Positions 31,173 through 39,458 of a DNA stretch of 39,458 nucleotides are shown piece by piece; the stretch's first letter is position 1; every line of letters begins with the position of its first letter. This DNA is from Muribaculaceae bacterium. GTDB taxonomy: Bacteria; Bacteroidota; Bacteroidia; Bacteroidales; Muribaculaceae. The stretch is from assembly GCA_029060625.1 (NCBI GenBank), contig JAIDTO010000319.1, positions 1 through 39,458 of the forward strand. Direction: 5' to 3'. The notes under the pieces were generated by a model. That model was not told the origin of the DNA. It searched no databases and saw only the letters and a list, made by a program, of their open reading frames with translations. The translations under genes and the position numbers were made by a program.

Positions 31173-32073
31173 ACATAAGTTCTTTGTAATTGTCGAGCGT
31201 ACCGCGTAGTCTCTCGATGAGCATCACCTGAAGCTCCCTCGGCGATATCACCACCACATCCGGACCCATCGCCATCAGCTCGCTCACCAGCTCATAGTTA
31301 AGCTTCAACTCGTAGCGGAAGATCGAATAGAAGTCGTGCACCTCCTCTTTCTGTGTCCGGTGCAATGGAAGCGCTCGCAGATACTTTGCCCGCGTTGACG
31401 TGGTCTGTATCACTACCTCCCGCACCCCGGCACGCGAAGACGTCACTCCCACAATATTGCCGAAATAATCATCCATCCTTATTCCCGATGGCATCAGGAA
31501 CTCATTGTCTGTCACTTCCATCTCCGTGACGCGATCGAGGGCATACGTGCGGAGGCCTCCCCCGTTCTTCTTCCCGAACATATACCATCTCTGCTTATAG
31601 AGCTTCAGGAAATAAGGAGAGAACAGGATCCCCACCTCCGGCCGCGACCTTGCAAACCCGGCATAGGTAAACACAATCTTATGGTTCTGGCTCATTGCTG
31701 ACGAGACGATGGGAAGAAACTCCCTCGCTGAGGGAATTTCTTCTATCTCCACACGTCCCGAAGATGAGCCCAATTCTTGGATCGCACTCGTGGCGGCTGA
31801 ATTATTGAGTGTCCATTTGGCAAACTGCTTGACATAAGGTGATCCATCCGAATCAATCCAATAGTAGCCATCGGTAGTGCAGGATATCTCGATTCCGAAT
31901 GTCTCCTCTACGGCACGCCGCAACTTGTAGAACGTCCGGTCTGCCATCGGATTTCCACCGGAATATACGGTTTTCTTCTTCCAGAGATTATTCAGGTCTT
32001 TCTTTGATATCTTACCGTGTTTCAGGATCGTATCGACGATCCATATATAGATCGCTACTTTATCTTTTGCCAT
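31171..32073 (-). CDS. WYL-domain transcriptional regulator
   Basis: A 300-residue regulator. The N-terminal winged helix-turn-helix (about 5-70) contains GKISKKDLNNLWKK and NPMADRTFYKLRRAVEETFGIEI. The WYL domain (about 125-205) contains KIVFTYAGFARSRPEVGILFSPYFLKLYKQRWYMFG, with Trp-Tyr-Met in place of Trp-Tyr-Leu, and LRTYALDRVTEMEV. A C-terminal WCX-like part follows (VVIQTTSTRAKYLRALPLHRTQKE). WYL domains sense ligands, in some cases nucleic acids or nucleotides. It starts 6 bases after the lyase stop and so is probably in its transcription unit; whether it controls the lyase is unknown. In a core context a general stress or housekeeping regulator is as likely as a defence regulator. Confidence 0.9.
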   Translation of the reverse strand: MAKDKVAIYIWIVDTILKHGKISKKDLNNLWKKKTVYSGGNPMADRTFYKLRRAVEETFGIEISCTTDGYYWIDSDGSPYVKQFAKWTLNNSAATSAIQELGSSSGRVEIEEIPSAREFLPIVSSAMSQNHKIVFTYAGFARSRPEVGILFSPYFLKLYKQRWYMFGKKNGGGLRTYALDRVTEMEVTDNEFLMPSGIRMDDYFGNIVGVTSSRAGVREVVIQTTSTRAKYLRALPLHRTQKEEVHDFYSIFRYELKLNYELVSELMAMGPDVVVISPRELQVMLIERLRGTLDNYKELM

Positions 32074-32079
32074 TGCGCA

Positions 32080-34794
32080 TCAAATGAATATTTTGACAGG
32101 CTTCATGCCCTTCACCGAAATGATGTATACTCCCTTGGATAAGGTGAAGCCTACGCTGCCTGCCACCGGAGCCTCTGAATGTACCAGACGCCCTGAAAGG
32201 TCGTAGACATTCACTCCTTGCTTTCCGTCAAGCCCGTTGACTGTCACTGCATCCCCGTTGACCTCAACGTCGGGTGCAGCCAAGCCGCTGATTTCTTCTA
32301 CCGCGTCCGGATTGGCATCCACATATTGTTCTATCAGGATGTCATGGAAGTTTATGCCCTTGTCGTTGATGGAAGCCCTGTCTATGCGGATATTGCAGAG
32401 ATCATTGCCTTCATATACATGCGTGAACTTATAGGTCTTCTTCTCCGCCGACTTGAATTTTAAAGTAGCCAAGTCATCATCCTCATTTATGATTCCATCT
32501 CCGTTTACGTCTGTTCCCGTGCTCAGCTTCACCGACTGTGAGCTCTTGTCGGAATTGCCGCAATAAAGCGTGATTTTCCAAGGACCCTGAATATCGTCAA
32601 TCTGAATGTAGCATGTGCCTACTTTTCCTTGCTTTCCGATGAATCCCACTGCATTCTTGGAGGCTCCGTTGTCTTCCGACGAGTATACGGCATATGGCGA
32701 AAGATTACCGAACGCCACAAGGCGTCCGCCATCGGTTCCAAGCTTCATGTTGTCAAATTCCACTTCATCCTTTACCCCTTTCATAATATCGGCCTGGTTG
32801 CCTGAGATGATTGTGCCCCATTCGGAAGAGCCGAACGATGCCGGGGTAGTATGGAAATCTGTATAGAAGAGCGTGCCGCCACTGACGGTCTGGAAGCTCC
32901 ACACCTCTCCTTCAGTGACACCGGTATTATTGACGGCATCCACTCGCCAGTAGTATGTGGCGTTTGCCTCCAGAGACTCCGGGGTGAACTCCGGTTCTAT
33001 CAGGTCAGACGCCACTTCTTCCATGGCATCAGCGGATGTTCCCAAATAGACATTGTAGGATAACGAGCCGAAATAGTCTTTCGTCGGATTATTCCATTTC
33101 AGCACCACATCGAGCACTTTCTCTTCAGATCCTTCCTTCGGGGCTACCAATACTGATTGCTCCGGACTGAATGGCTCGGATGTCATCGTCTGGAGTGCCG
33201 GAGACTCTACCGATCTCATGCCGTTCTCACCCGAGGCATACACCCTGAAATAATATTGCTTATTCTCCTCGAGTCCGGCGATCCTGCAAGAAGTCTCCCC
33301 GGCTGCCGCCAGGCCTGCTTCTTCATATGAATTGCCGTCAGTCGACATCTCCACCACGAAGCCGGTCTCATCATCCGAATTATCTGTCCAGGCGAGGGTG
33401 ATTGCATCCTTTTCATTCTTGATTGCCTTAAGGTCGGTCGGATTTTTTATATATGGATATGCAGCCTCAATGCTGAAAACATAATTCTCTATATTCGCAT
33501 ATCCGTTTTCTGCGATAGCGGCAGCGTCAGACGCATCCTTTGGATCAAGTCCGTTGGCGGTCTCCCATTCATCAGGTATTCCGTCCCCGTCCGTGTCAAG
33601 GGGTTTGTATCCTCCGAAAAGTCTGCCTGTCCCTTTATGTGGGAGTGACTTCTCTGTAGTGATGCCGCCTGTAGTCCCGAAGCTGCCGAATGAAGACAGT
33701 TCATCAATCAGGTACTGATCCACTTCGTCTCTGACAGGAAGGGATGCGCCACCATATGACAGTACATACTCAAGTGCCTCCGGAGCCGTCATCTTTCCGG
33801 CTATCTCCGGCACGCCTTTGGGAGCACCGCGGCTTACGAGATCTGCCTTGGCATTCACTCTTGCACCTCCCGACTTGGCGTACTCCTCGTCAGACATTTC
33901 ATGTCCGTCAAGCACCCCGTCTATATTGGAATCATACCAGTTTCCCTCTGCAAAATACTTGAAGTTGCCGTTACCTCCTACGAGAGGATACGCCGCCTGC
34001 TTCCACGGACCGGTAATCCAATAATTGCCGGAAATCTCTGCCCAGGAATCTCCTGCGCTGTCGCCACCCATATTGTAGGCGGCTTCCTTTCCCCAGTTAT
34101 AGGAAACGTTATTTACAAACTGATTCAGCCCCTTCACCTTGGGATTGCGCGTAGCGTTCTCGATATAAAGATTTCTGAAAAGCGTCACTCCGTTATCTGT
34201 CTGAATCAGTCCGCCGCAGGAATGAGGTTGCAGACCTTGCCCGATGATTGAATTCTGGATGGTGACATTCGAAGGGCCGTTCCCCTTGTCATTGCTGCTG
34301 ACTGAGAAATTCTCGTCACGCCCCCAGAGCACAGACATATGGTCGAAAATCATGTCATGTCCTGAAGCCACGCCGGCAGCATCCTTTCCGCTGTCGCCGT
34401 TCACGCCCATTCGTACACGCAGATAGCGCACTATGATATTGTTGGCATTTGAGAATGAGACTCCATTGCCATACACTTGGATTCCTTCCCCCGGGGCTGT
34501 CTGTCCAAGGATAGTAAGATTGTTCTTAAAGACCAGGCGGCTTTTCAGATTGATCACACCCGAAACGTCAAACACCACAATCCTGTTTGGTTTCGACACA
34601 GCGTCACGAAGCGAACCCGTCCCGCTGTCATTAAGGTTGGTGACATGATAGATCTCGCCACCGCGACCCCCCGTGGCAAAGCGCCCGAAGCCCTCCGCGC
34701 CTGGAAAAGCGAGCAGGGCATCCTGTGCGCTCATAGAGGCAGCAGTAAGCAGCATTCCTCCTATTCCAATGTATCTTAGCAAATTATTCTTCAT
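32080..34794 (-). CDS. Secreted pectate-lyase-like (PL1) protein with FnIII domains and C-terminal sorting-like domain
   Basis: A 904-residue exported multidomain enzyme. A signal peptide covers residues 1-23 (MLLTAASMSAQ). A right-handed beta-helix of the polysaccharide lyase 1 group runs from FPGAEGFGRFATGGRGGEIYHVTNLNDSGTGSLRDAV to about 330. A Ca-binding thrombospondin-3-like motif (DTDGDGIPDEWE) lies near 400. Two fibronectin type III domains follow (about 450-545 and 550-645). Then comes a beta-rich carbohydrate-binding-like region with another dockerin/EF-like motif (DVNGDGIINEDDD). The final 60 residues (GVNVYDLSGRLVHSE...KGVYIISVKGMKPVKIFI) match the type IX secretion C-terminal sorting fold. 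The likely substrate is pectin or a related plant polysaccharide; specificity is not certain and no SusC/D pair is near. Confidence 0.88.
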   Translation of the reverse strand: MKNNLLRYIGIGGMLLTAASMSAQDALLAFPGAEGFGRFATGGRGGEIYHVTNLNDSGTGSLRDAVSKPNRIVVFDVSGVINLKSRLVFKNNLTILGQTAPGEGIQVYGNGVSFSNANNIIVRYLRVRMGVNGDSGKDAAGVASGHDMIFDHMSVLWGRDENFSVSSNDKGNGPSNVTIQNSIIGQGLQPHSCGGLIQTDNGVTLFRNLYIENATRNPKVKGLNQFVNNVSYNWGKEAAYNMGGDSAGDSWAEISGNYWITGPWKQAAYPLVGGNGNFKYFAEGNWYDSNIDGVLDGHEMSDEEYAKSGGARVNAKADLVSRGAPKGVPEIAGKMTAPEALEYVLSYGGASLPVRDEVDQYLIDELSSFGSFGTTGGITTEKSLPHKGTGRLFGGYKPLDTDGDGIPDEWETANGLDPKDASDAAAIAENGYANIENYVFSIEAAYPYIKNPTDLKAIKNEKDAITLAWTDNSDDETGFVVEMSTDGNSYEEAGLAAAGETSCRIAGLEENKQYYFRVYASGENGMRSVESPALQTMTSEPFSPEQSVLVAPKEGSEEKVLDVVLKWNNPTKDYFGSLSYNVYLGTSADAMEEVASDLIEPEFTPESLEANATYYWRVDAVNNTGVTEGEVWSFQTVSGGTLFYTDFHTTPASFGSSEWGTIISGNQADIMKGVKDEVEFDNMKLGTDGGRLVAFGNLSPYAVYSSEDNGASKNAVGFIGKQGKVGTCYIQIDDIQGPWKITLYCGNSDKSSQSVKLSTGTDVNGDGIINEDDDLATLKFKSAEKKTYKFTHVYEGNDLCNIRIDRASINDKGINFHDILIEQYVDANPDAVEEISGLAAPDVEVNGDAVTVNGLDGKQGVNVYDLSGRLVHSEAPVAGSVGFTLSKGVYIISVKGMKPVKIFI

Positions 34795-34834
34795 GATGCA
34801 AAATATATTAAGTATATTTAAGAGTTAGAAATTC

Positions 34835-35036
34835 ATCGTTAATGGCCGATCGCTAATCATTGATAGTTAATCATTTATCATTTATCATTTATCATTGATC
34901 ATTGATCGTTGCCCGTTGATCATTAATCATTTATCATTTATCATTTATCATTAATCATTGATCATTAATCATTGATCGTTGCCCGTTGATCATTTATCAT
35001 TTATCATTTATCATTTATCATTAATCATTGATCGTC
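34835..35036. repeat. Degenerate ATCATTT/GATCATTAATC tandem repeats
   Basis: The spacer between the lyase and Sel1 genes is almost wholly built from 7-base units (ATCATTT, TTATCAT) and longer blocks such as TTGATCGTTGCCCGTTGATCATT. The longer block occurs at 34901 and again at 34974 (about 73-base period). The right end runs into the Sel1 gene and supplies its stop codon. It can fold through many GATC-type palindromes. Confidence 0.85.
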
Positions 35037-35716
35037 GCCCTTTGGTACCAAAACTGTGGAGTGAGCATCAAGTCAGCAAACTCCGCCAGACCCATCCCCT
35101 CCGGCACATTCCTTTCCCCCTCCGGAAGCAACGCGTCACACTCCTTGGCTATCTCCTCCAGCGGAAGATATGAAAACGAATCCGGATACATCTCTAGCTG
35201 CTGGGCAATGGTCATGGCTGCCTTTTCATCTCCAAACAATGCTCCTCGAAGAAGCATGTCCTCCCCTCGCTTCGAGTCGTATGGAAGCCCCCGACCCATC
35301 AGCATTGCTGTCCCTGCGAGTGATGATGCCTTTGCCATCGTCTTCCTGTCCGGCAATGCATCCCCGAGCACTTCATCCTTATCATTAAGAATCAGTTCCA
35401 TGTAATTAAGGGCAGCCGCCGGCAATCCTTGATCAGCGGCACGTTCATACCATCGGAAAGCCCCTTTGACATCCTTTTCTGCAAACTCTCCATGCTGCAT
35501 AAGCCAACCTATATTGTTCGCCGCCTTGGCATCTCCTTCCCATGCGGCAGACATCATCATGTCATAGCCTCGCTGACGATCGTCGGGCAAAGAATCGCGC
35601 ATAAAAAGCATATATCCCTCCATCGCCGACTCCGCCACTTCCTCCGGTGAAGATGCCCATGATCTTCCGATGCAGCCAAGGACTATTCCTAATATTAGCA
35701 ATCTTATCATTTTCAT
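35021..35716 (-). CDS. Sel1-like repeat protein, exported
   Basis: A 231-residue protein with a signal peptide (MIRLLILGIVLGCIGRSWA). Sel1-type tetratricopeptide-like repeats follow: GYDMMMSAAWEGDAKAANNIGWLMQHG, DVKGAFRWYERAADQGLPAAALNYMELI and RGEDMLLRGALFGDEKAAMTIAQQLE. Such repeats mediate protein-protein contacts in the periplasm; the partner is unknown. I start at 35716 (MKMIRLL), not at the track's 35764, because a consensus promoter at 35721-35751 places the RNA start at this ATG and the signal peptide begins there. The final residues TIND and stop come from the simple repeat downstream. It lies 63 bases after the stop of the AsmA-family gene. Confidence 0.85.
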   Translation of the reverse strand: MKMIRLLILGIVLGCIGRSWASSPEEVAESAMEGYMLFMRDSLPDDRQRGYDMMMSAAWEGDAKAANNIGWLMQHGEFAEKDVKGAFRWYERAADQGLPAAALNYMELILNDKDEVLGDALPDRKTMAKASSLAGTAMLMGRGLPYDSKRGEDMLLRGALFGDEKAAMTIAQQLEMYPDSFSYLPLEEIAKECDALLPEGERNVPEGMGLAEFADLMLTPQFWYQRATIND

Positions 35717-35720
35717 ACTG

Positions 35721-35751
35721 CAAATATAATGAATTTTATCCTTATGACCAA
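35721..35751 (-). promoter_or_regulatory. Promoter immediately before the Sel1 gene
   Basis: Minus strand TTG (plus CAA, 35749-35751), a 20-base spacer, TATATTTG (plus CAAATATA, 35721-35728). Four bases (CAGT) then ATG 35716, so the message would be leaderless or nearly so. Confidence 0.65.
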
Positions 35752-35779
35752 CTGATTTTCTCAACCATCAAGCTTTAAA

Positions 35780-38700
35780 TCAAAAAATCCACCATCTTTT
35801 TTTCTTCTTTTTATCCTTTTTCTTATCTCCTGACCCTTTAACGGAAGCTCTACGGTCGTTGCTATTGACTCCGGATCCTTCGCCGACGGCATTCGGTTGA
35901 AGCACCCCTTCCTTTATCAGCCGGAGCGAATCCTCTGCGCTTAATCCCGCTTCCGGAAGCGCATCAAAACCCGCGGGCATCGCTATCTGCAACTTTGCAA
36001 ACTGAGAATTTCTCACTCCTCTCTTGAATACGTTTTCTATCTGGTCTACAAGGTTTATTCGTGCATTATTCACAATGTCGGTGCTCTCGACTACAGTATT
36101 TTCATTGAATTTTGCACCCCCGAAACGCACCTTGTATTTCTTGGGATTTCCCTTTACCGTAATGCCGAATTTGAAAGGTATCGGCGATTTCAACACCGAC
36201 AGATGATAGTCAAAATCCATGTCAAGGTTATTGTAGCCGTAGATCCCCAGACGATAGCGGTCTATGTCGAATGCGAAGGGGTAGACGCGCATCAGCCCGT
36301 CGGCTACGGTCATCTCCACATTCAGGCTATGTATCGTATTGTCTGCTTTGTTTTTGAATCCAAGCCATTTGCCCAATGTCCGGTACTTTTCCGGGTCTAT
36401 GAAGGCAAGATTGTCGCCCGTGATCTTTATGGCTGCATTTAGGGAAGGAAGGGAGATGTTCATTCCGGAATCTATGCGGCAGGTTGCAGCGATATCTGCT
36501 CCGATATAGCCGGAAAAGTCATGCATCAAGGGTGTGATGGAATCTATGGCAGGCACGAGCTTCACAAACTTTGCGATATTGAAATCCTTGACGTCCAATC
36601 CGAATCCGAAACGCATGTCAGTTGCCTTGGGAGCTGAATAAAGGGCTGAAAGCGACAGGTTGCCGACATCGGAATTTGTTTTCATGTCATGTATGCTTAC
36701 GCCACCGTCGTAAATGAGGAAATCCCCACCCATATTGAGCAAATCGACATCGCTATATAGCAGGTGTCGTGCATCGAGCCGCAGATTGGCATCTATATTG
36801 ACAGGGATAAGGACGGGAGATGACCGTCCCGGACCTTTCTTCGAAAGTGCATTCAGCTTTGACTGCAACGTGGCATCATCGTCGGCGGTCAATTTCTTAA
36901 TCTTCCCATGTTTCCTGTCTGACACATAGGAAGCTCCCGTGAATACTGAGGCTGCAAGCTCATTGATGTCTATAGTGTCACTCAGCAATGACAAATTCCC
37001 CTTGAGGTCATTCTTGACTCCGGCTGTGAGAGCGCGACGCACATTTGATATTAGCCCCGACATTGTGATGTCCGACCGCCCTGCCTCAACTGAAATATTG
37101 GATATATTGACAGAGTCATTGTCAAATGTCAGAGCCACTCTCGATATTCTGGTATGCAGTGGGAAAATGGGTGTGAGGAGGCTGGCATTGCTTGTGTTGA
37201 CAGAGCCCCCGATTTTCCACTCGTTGAGGAAACGCCTGAATTGAGGGGTGAGATTCCAAACAAGCACTTCCTCATCCTGAGCACCGACGTCGCCATATAC
37301 TCTTCGGGTGCGCTTCCGGTGTTTCCGCGTGTAGTAGACGTATTTATATACATCTTTCGGAGCTATGTAAGAATATTCCCTATGGGCTGCTCTCTTCTTC
37401 TTTACCGCTTGCTTGGTTTTTGCTGCAGCCGACGTTTTATATAAGGAGGCGTTCACCTTTGTGTCTCGCAAGATCACCCTGTCGGAAAGGCTTCCTGCAG
37501 AGACATTTCCGATATTGAGGCTGGCGATGATTTCAGGAATGTTTCCGCTCCTTTTTGTCCCCTTTAAGCTGACCGTGCCTCCGATATTGCGTATCTTTGC
37601 CCCTGCACTGTCTGTGATGGAGATGATATTGAACCGCCCCACTTTCAGGTCGCCGGATATAGGCACCATGCGGGCGCTGTCTCCCCTGTTTCGCCCCGAA
37701 GTGTCCATTCCCGCATCCAGGCTTATGCTTCCTAAAGCCAAATCCACTCCGCTTACGAGGATCGTGGCAGTGTCCACCGCTACCTTTGTCTTAAGCAACG
37801 GCATGTTATCGACAATCCGCTTTGAGTCAAGGTCAATCCTGGCATTCCCTATCTCCACCATCTTGCTCGTGTCGGCTGATAAGAAATAAACGTCTTTTGC
37901 AGTCACGGAGCCATCGGCAACGAGCCTGTGAAGGTGCTCCGGCTTGAACATCGACACGCTCCCTTTGGCATTCAGGTCAGCCGTGACCACTCCGGAAAGA
38001 TATCCGGCTATCTTTTCCAGCACTATAGGAGGAAGATCTCTGAAATCAACTTTCCCTTCAATATTCGCGTCAAATGAGGGGTCGGATATGGGCGTGGCTA
38101 CGAAAGCTGACGCTTTCAGCTGTGTTCCCGGTCCGGCTACCGTAAGTTGCTGCAAATCTACAGTCGTTTTGTCCGGAAGGTTAATCTCAGTATTGATGGC
38201 TGCCTCTAAAGTTATATCTTTCAGATGAGCTTTGCCATAATTTAATGCTGATGTGGGGATGGCGATATTGATCTTTGCTGCCGGCAGTGTGTCCATGGCA
38301 AGATTCATCGGTTGCAGAAGTTCAAGCCGTCCCCCTATGGTGGCATCCGTCGAGAAATATGGATCATAAAGCCCGTGTTCCCGGCGGATTGAATCAGGAA
38401 GTATGGTAAGCAGATCTGAAATGGCCACCGGTTTCAGTTCCACACTCCCTTTCCTTATGATCGGGCTTTCTGTCAAGTCTATTTCCCCTGCTACGACTGC
38501 ACGTATGAAGGCACCCCGGAGCTCCATCTCGTCCATTGCCACTACACCCGGCTCCGATGGATTCCAATATACCTTGCCGTTGACTCCGAAACTTATCTTG
38601 TCAAGATTTGTAATCAAAGTCGCTTTTGGAGAAGTTACGTTCCCGTTGATTTTCAGACGGTACGTTGGTTGCTCGTTCCCGTCTAATGCCGCATCTGTCA

Positions 38701-39322
38701 GCAATAGCACAGAAGCTGAAGTGGCATCCGCAGCATTATAAAACCTTATCTCCTTCGGATGTTCAAGGGCAAAACGGTTGATGCGGAATCCCGGCATCTT
38801 TTTCTTGGGGGTGTCAGCCGTGTCGGCATGAAGAGCGATAATGTCATAATTGGCTTTGCCGTTTTGTGCTATGACAAGGTTCACGCCCAGCCCTCGCAAC
38901 ACTACATCATGAAGCGACAGTTCATTGCCCACGATCAGCCGTTTTATATCCACCGATCCTTCCAAATAGTCGAGCGTGAGGAGGGAATCGGCATAATTGG
39001 GCAATAGTCCGCGCTTATCGGCTGGCAACGAGTCAAAAGCATGCGATATGACCGACAGGTTCTCTATCTCCACACCGAGTATCGGGAAGTGAGGATGGAA
39101 ACCGAGTTTGATTTTGCCTAATTTCACTTGCCCGTCTACATAATCATTCGCTATCTCCTCAATCATTGGGGCAAGACGGTCGGATTCTATGAACTTTACG
39201 GCACAAAACAGCAAGATGCACCCGATAGCCACGACAGAAAACACTGTCCAGCCGCACACTTTGATTATCTTTGCAAAAAGATTTCCTTTCTTGCTTTCGT
39301 TCTTGCCGTCGCTCTCGTCCAT
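35780..39322 (-). CDS. AsmA-family protein (giant, membrane-anchored)
   Basis: A 1180-residue envelope protein. A short charged cytoplasmic N-terminus is followed by one membrane helix (about residues 22-43, VCGWTVFSVVAIGCILLFCAVKFI) and the AsmA N-terminal motif (LAPMIEEIANDYVDGQVKLGKIKLGFHPHFPILGVEIENLSV). A very long repetitive beta-rich body continues to about 1120, with AsmA_2-like features near SPIPFKFGITVKGNPKKYKVRFGG. The tail ends KKDKKKKKRWWIF. Proteins of this class (AsmA, YhdP, TamB) form groove-like bridges moving phospholipids or aiding outer-membrane assembly; that role is inferred for this member. A Lys-rich linker (residues about 620-665, KTKQAVKKKRAAHREYSYI) interrupts the body. 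The upstream 136 bases to the window end are AT-rich with no clear promoter. Confidence 0.9.
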   Translation of the reverse strand: MDESDGKNESKKGNLFAKIIKVCGWTVFSVVAIGCILLFCAVKFIESDRLAPMIEEIANDYVDGQVKLGKIKLGFHPHFPILGVEIENLSVISHAFDSLPADKRGLLPNYADSLLTLDYLEGSVDIKRLIVGNELSLHDVVLRGLGVNLVIAQNGKANYDIIALHADTADTPKKKMPGFRINRFALEHPKEIRFYNAADATSASVLLLTDAALDGNEQPTYRLKINGNVTSPKATLITNLDKISFGVNGKVYWNPSEPGVVAMDEMELRGAFIRAVVAGEIDLTESPIIRKGSVELKPVAISDLLTILPDSIRREHGLYDPYFSTDATIGGRLELLQPMNLAMDTLPAAKINIAIPTSALNYGKAHLKDITLEAAINTEINLPDKTTVDLQQLTVAGPGTQLKASAFVATPISDPSFDANIEGKVDFRDLPPIVLEKIAGYLSGVVTADLNAKGSVSMFKPEHLHRLVADGSVTAKDVYFLSADTSKMVEIGNARIDLDSKRIVDNMPLLKTKVAVDTATILVSGVDLALGSISLDAGMDTSGRNRGDSARMVPISGDLKVGRFNIISITDSAGAKIRNIGGTVSLKGTKRSGNIPEIIASLNIGNVSAGSLSDRVILRDTKVNASLYKTSAAAKTKQAVKKKRAAHREYSYIAPKDVYKYVYYTRKHRKRTRRVYGDVGAQDEEVLVWNLTPQFRRFLNEWKIGGSVNTSNASLLTPIFPLHTRISRVALTFDNDSVNISNISVEAGRSDITMSGLISNVRRALTAGVKNDLKGNLSLLSDTIDINELAASVFTGASYVSDRKHGKIKKLTADDDATLQSKLNALSKKGPGRSSPVLIPVNIDANLRLDARHLLYSDVDLLNMGGDFLIYDGGVSIHDMKTNSDVGNLSLSALYSAPKATDMRFGFGLDVKDFNIAKFVKLVPAIDSITPLMHDFSGYIGADIAATCRIDSGMNISLPSLNAAIKITGDNLAFIDPEKYRTLGKWLGFKNKADNTIHSLNVEMTVADGLMRVYPFAFDIDRYRLGIYGYNNLDMDFDYHLSVLKSPIPFKFGITVKGNPKKYKVRFGGAKFNENTVVESTDIVNNARINLVDQIENVFKRGVRNSQFAKLQIAMPAGFDALPEAGLSAEDSLRLIKEGVLQPNAVGEGSGVNSNDRRASVKGSGDKKKDKKKKKRWWIF

Positions 39323-39458
39323 AGCTAATTTTCTCTATAAGAAGTTGTTTCGACTTATTTTTTTATTAAGATTTCGTCAGGTTTGCGAGCAGATTTCGCT
39401 TCATGAAGAAGGAGCGATGCGGGCATCGTGACTGATGAATGAAGCGGAAGATGCCGCA

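Overview
The window looks like a chromosome of a gut Bacteroidales, most likely a Muribaculaceae-type genome (family placement is inference). Reasons: promoters of the Bacteroidetes form TTG-N19/20-TAnnTTTG occur repeatedly, genes mostly lack Shine-Dalgarno sequences, a CTnDOT-type tra/mob cluster is present, and intergenic spacers are built from degenerate simple repeats. No rRNA, CRISPR array, integrase or intact transposase was seen.

Layout. (1) 1-7.7 kb, minus strand: the start of a CTnDOT-type conjugation operon in the order traA (ParA), traB-like, traC-like, traD-like, traE (DUF4134), traF (DUF4133) and traG (VirB4 ATPase, cut by the window edge). It is preceded by the mobilisation genes mobA and mobB (relaxase). 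(2) 7.7-10.6 kb: a gene-poor stretch with an oriT-like stem-loop, a possible small membrane protein, strong hairpins, a GC-rich folded block and 36-bp tandem repeats. (3) 10.7-18.4 kb: an AT-rich defence-like cargo. A PHP-domain/SMC-like ATPase (TrlF-like) on the plus strand converges on a minus-strand operon of a controller-like HTH protein, an MmeI-type restriction-modification enzyme and two tandem, related C5-cytosine methyltransferases. (4) 18.46-18.62 kb: a second, rearranged copy of the oriT-like region, so the cargo lies between two copies. (5) 18.8-21.7 kb: a small AAA ATPase, a 47-codon ORF, a RhuM/phospholipase-D-like protein and a 5'-truncated ATP-binding regulator. (6) From about 22 kb on: chromosomal core genes. 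These are a TraB/GumN-family protein, RNase R, tRNA-Thr, a DUF4286 protein, RuvC, an SPFH/NfeD pair, an SDR dehydrogenase coupled to a GltD-like oxidoreductase, a WYL regulator downstream of a secreted PL1-type lyase, a Sel1-repeat protein and a giant AsmA-family protein.

How it works together. The left 20 kb or so is read as the transfer and cargo portion of an integrative conjugative element. ParA and two small proteins precede the pilus/channel genes, MobA and MobB would process oriT, and the cargo would defend the host or element. The most unusual system is the four-gene restriction island (HTH, MmeI-like, 2 x C5 methyltransferase), since MmeI-type enzymes normally act alone, next to a TrlF-like ATPase and bracketed by oriT-like repeats. 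All functional statements come from reading motifs and comparing with remembered families; no database search was run.
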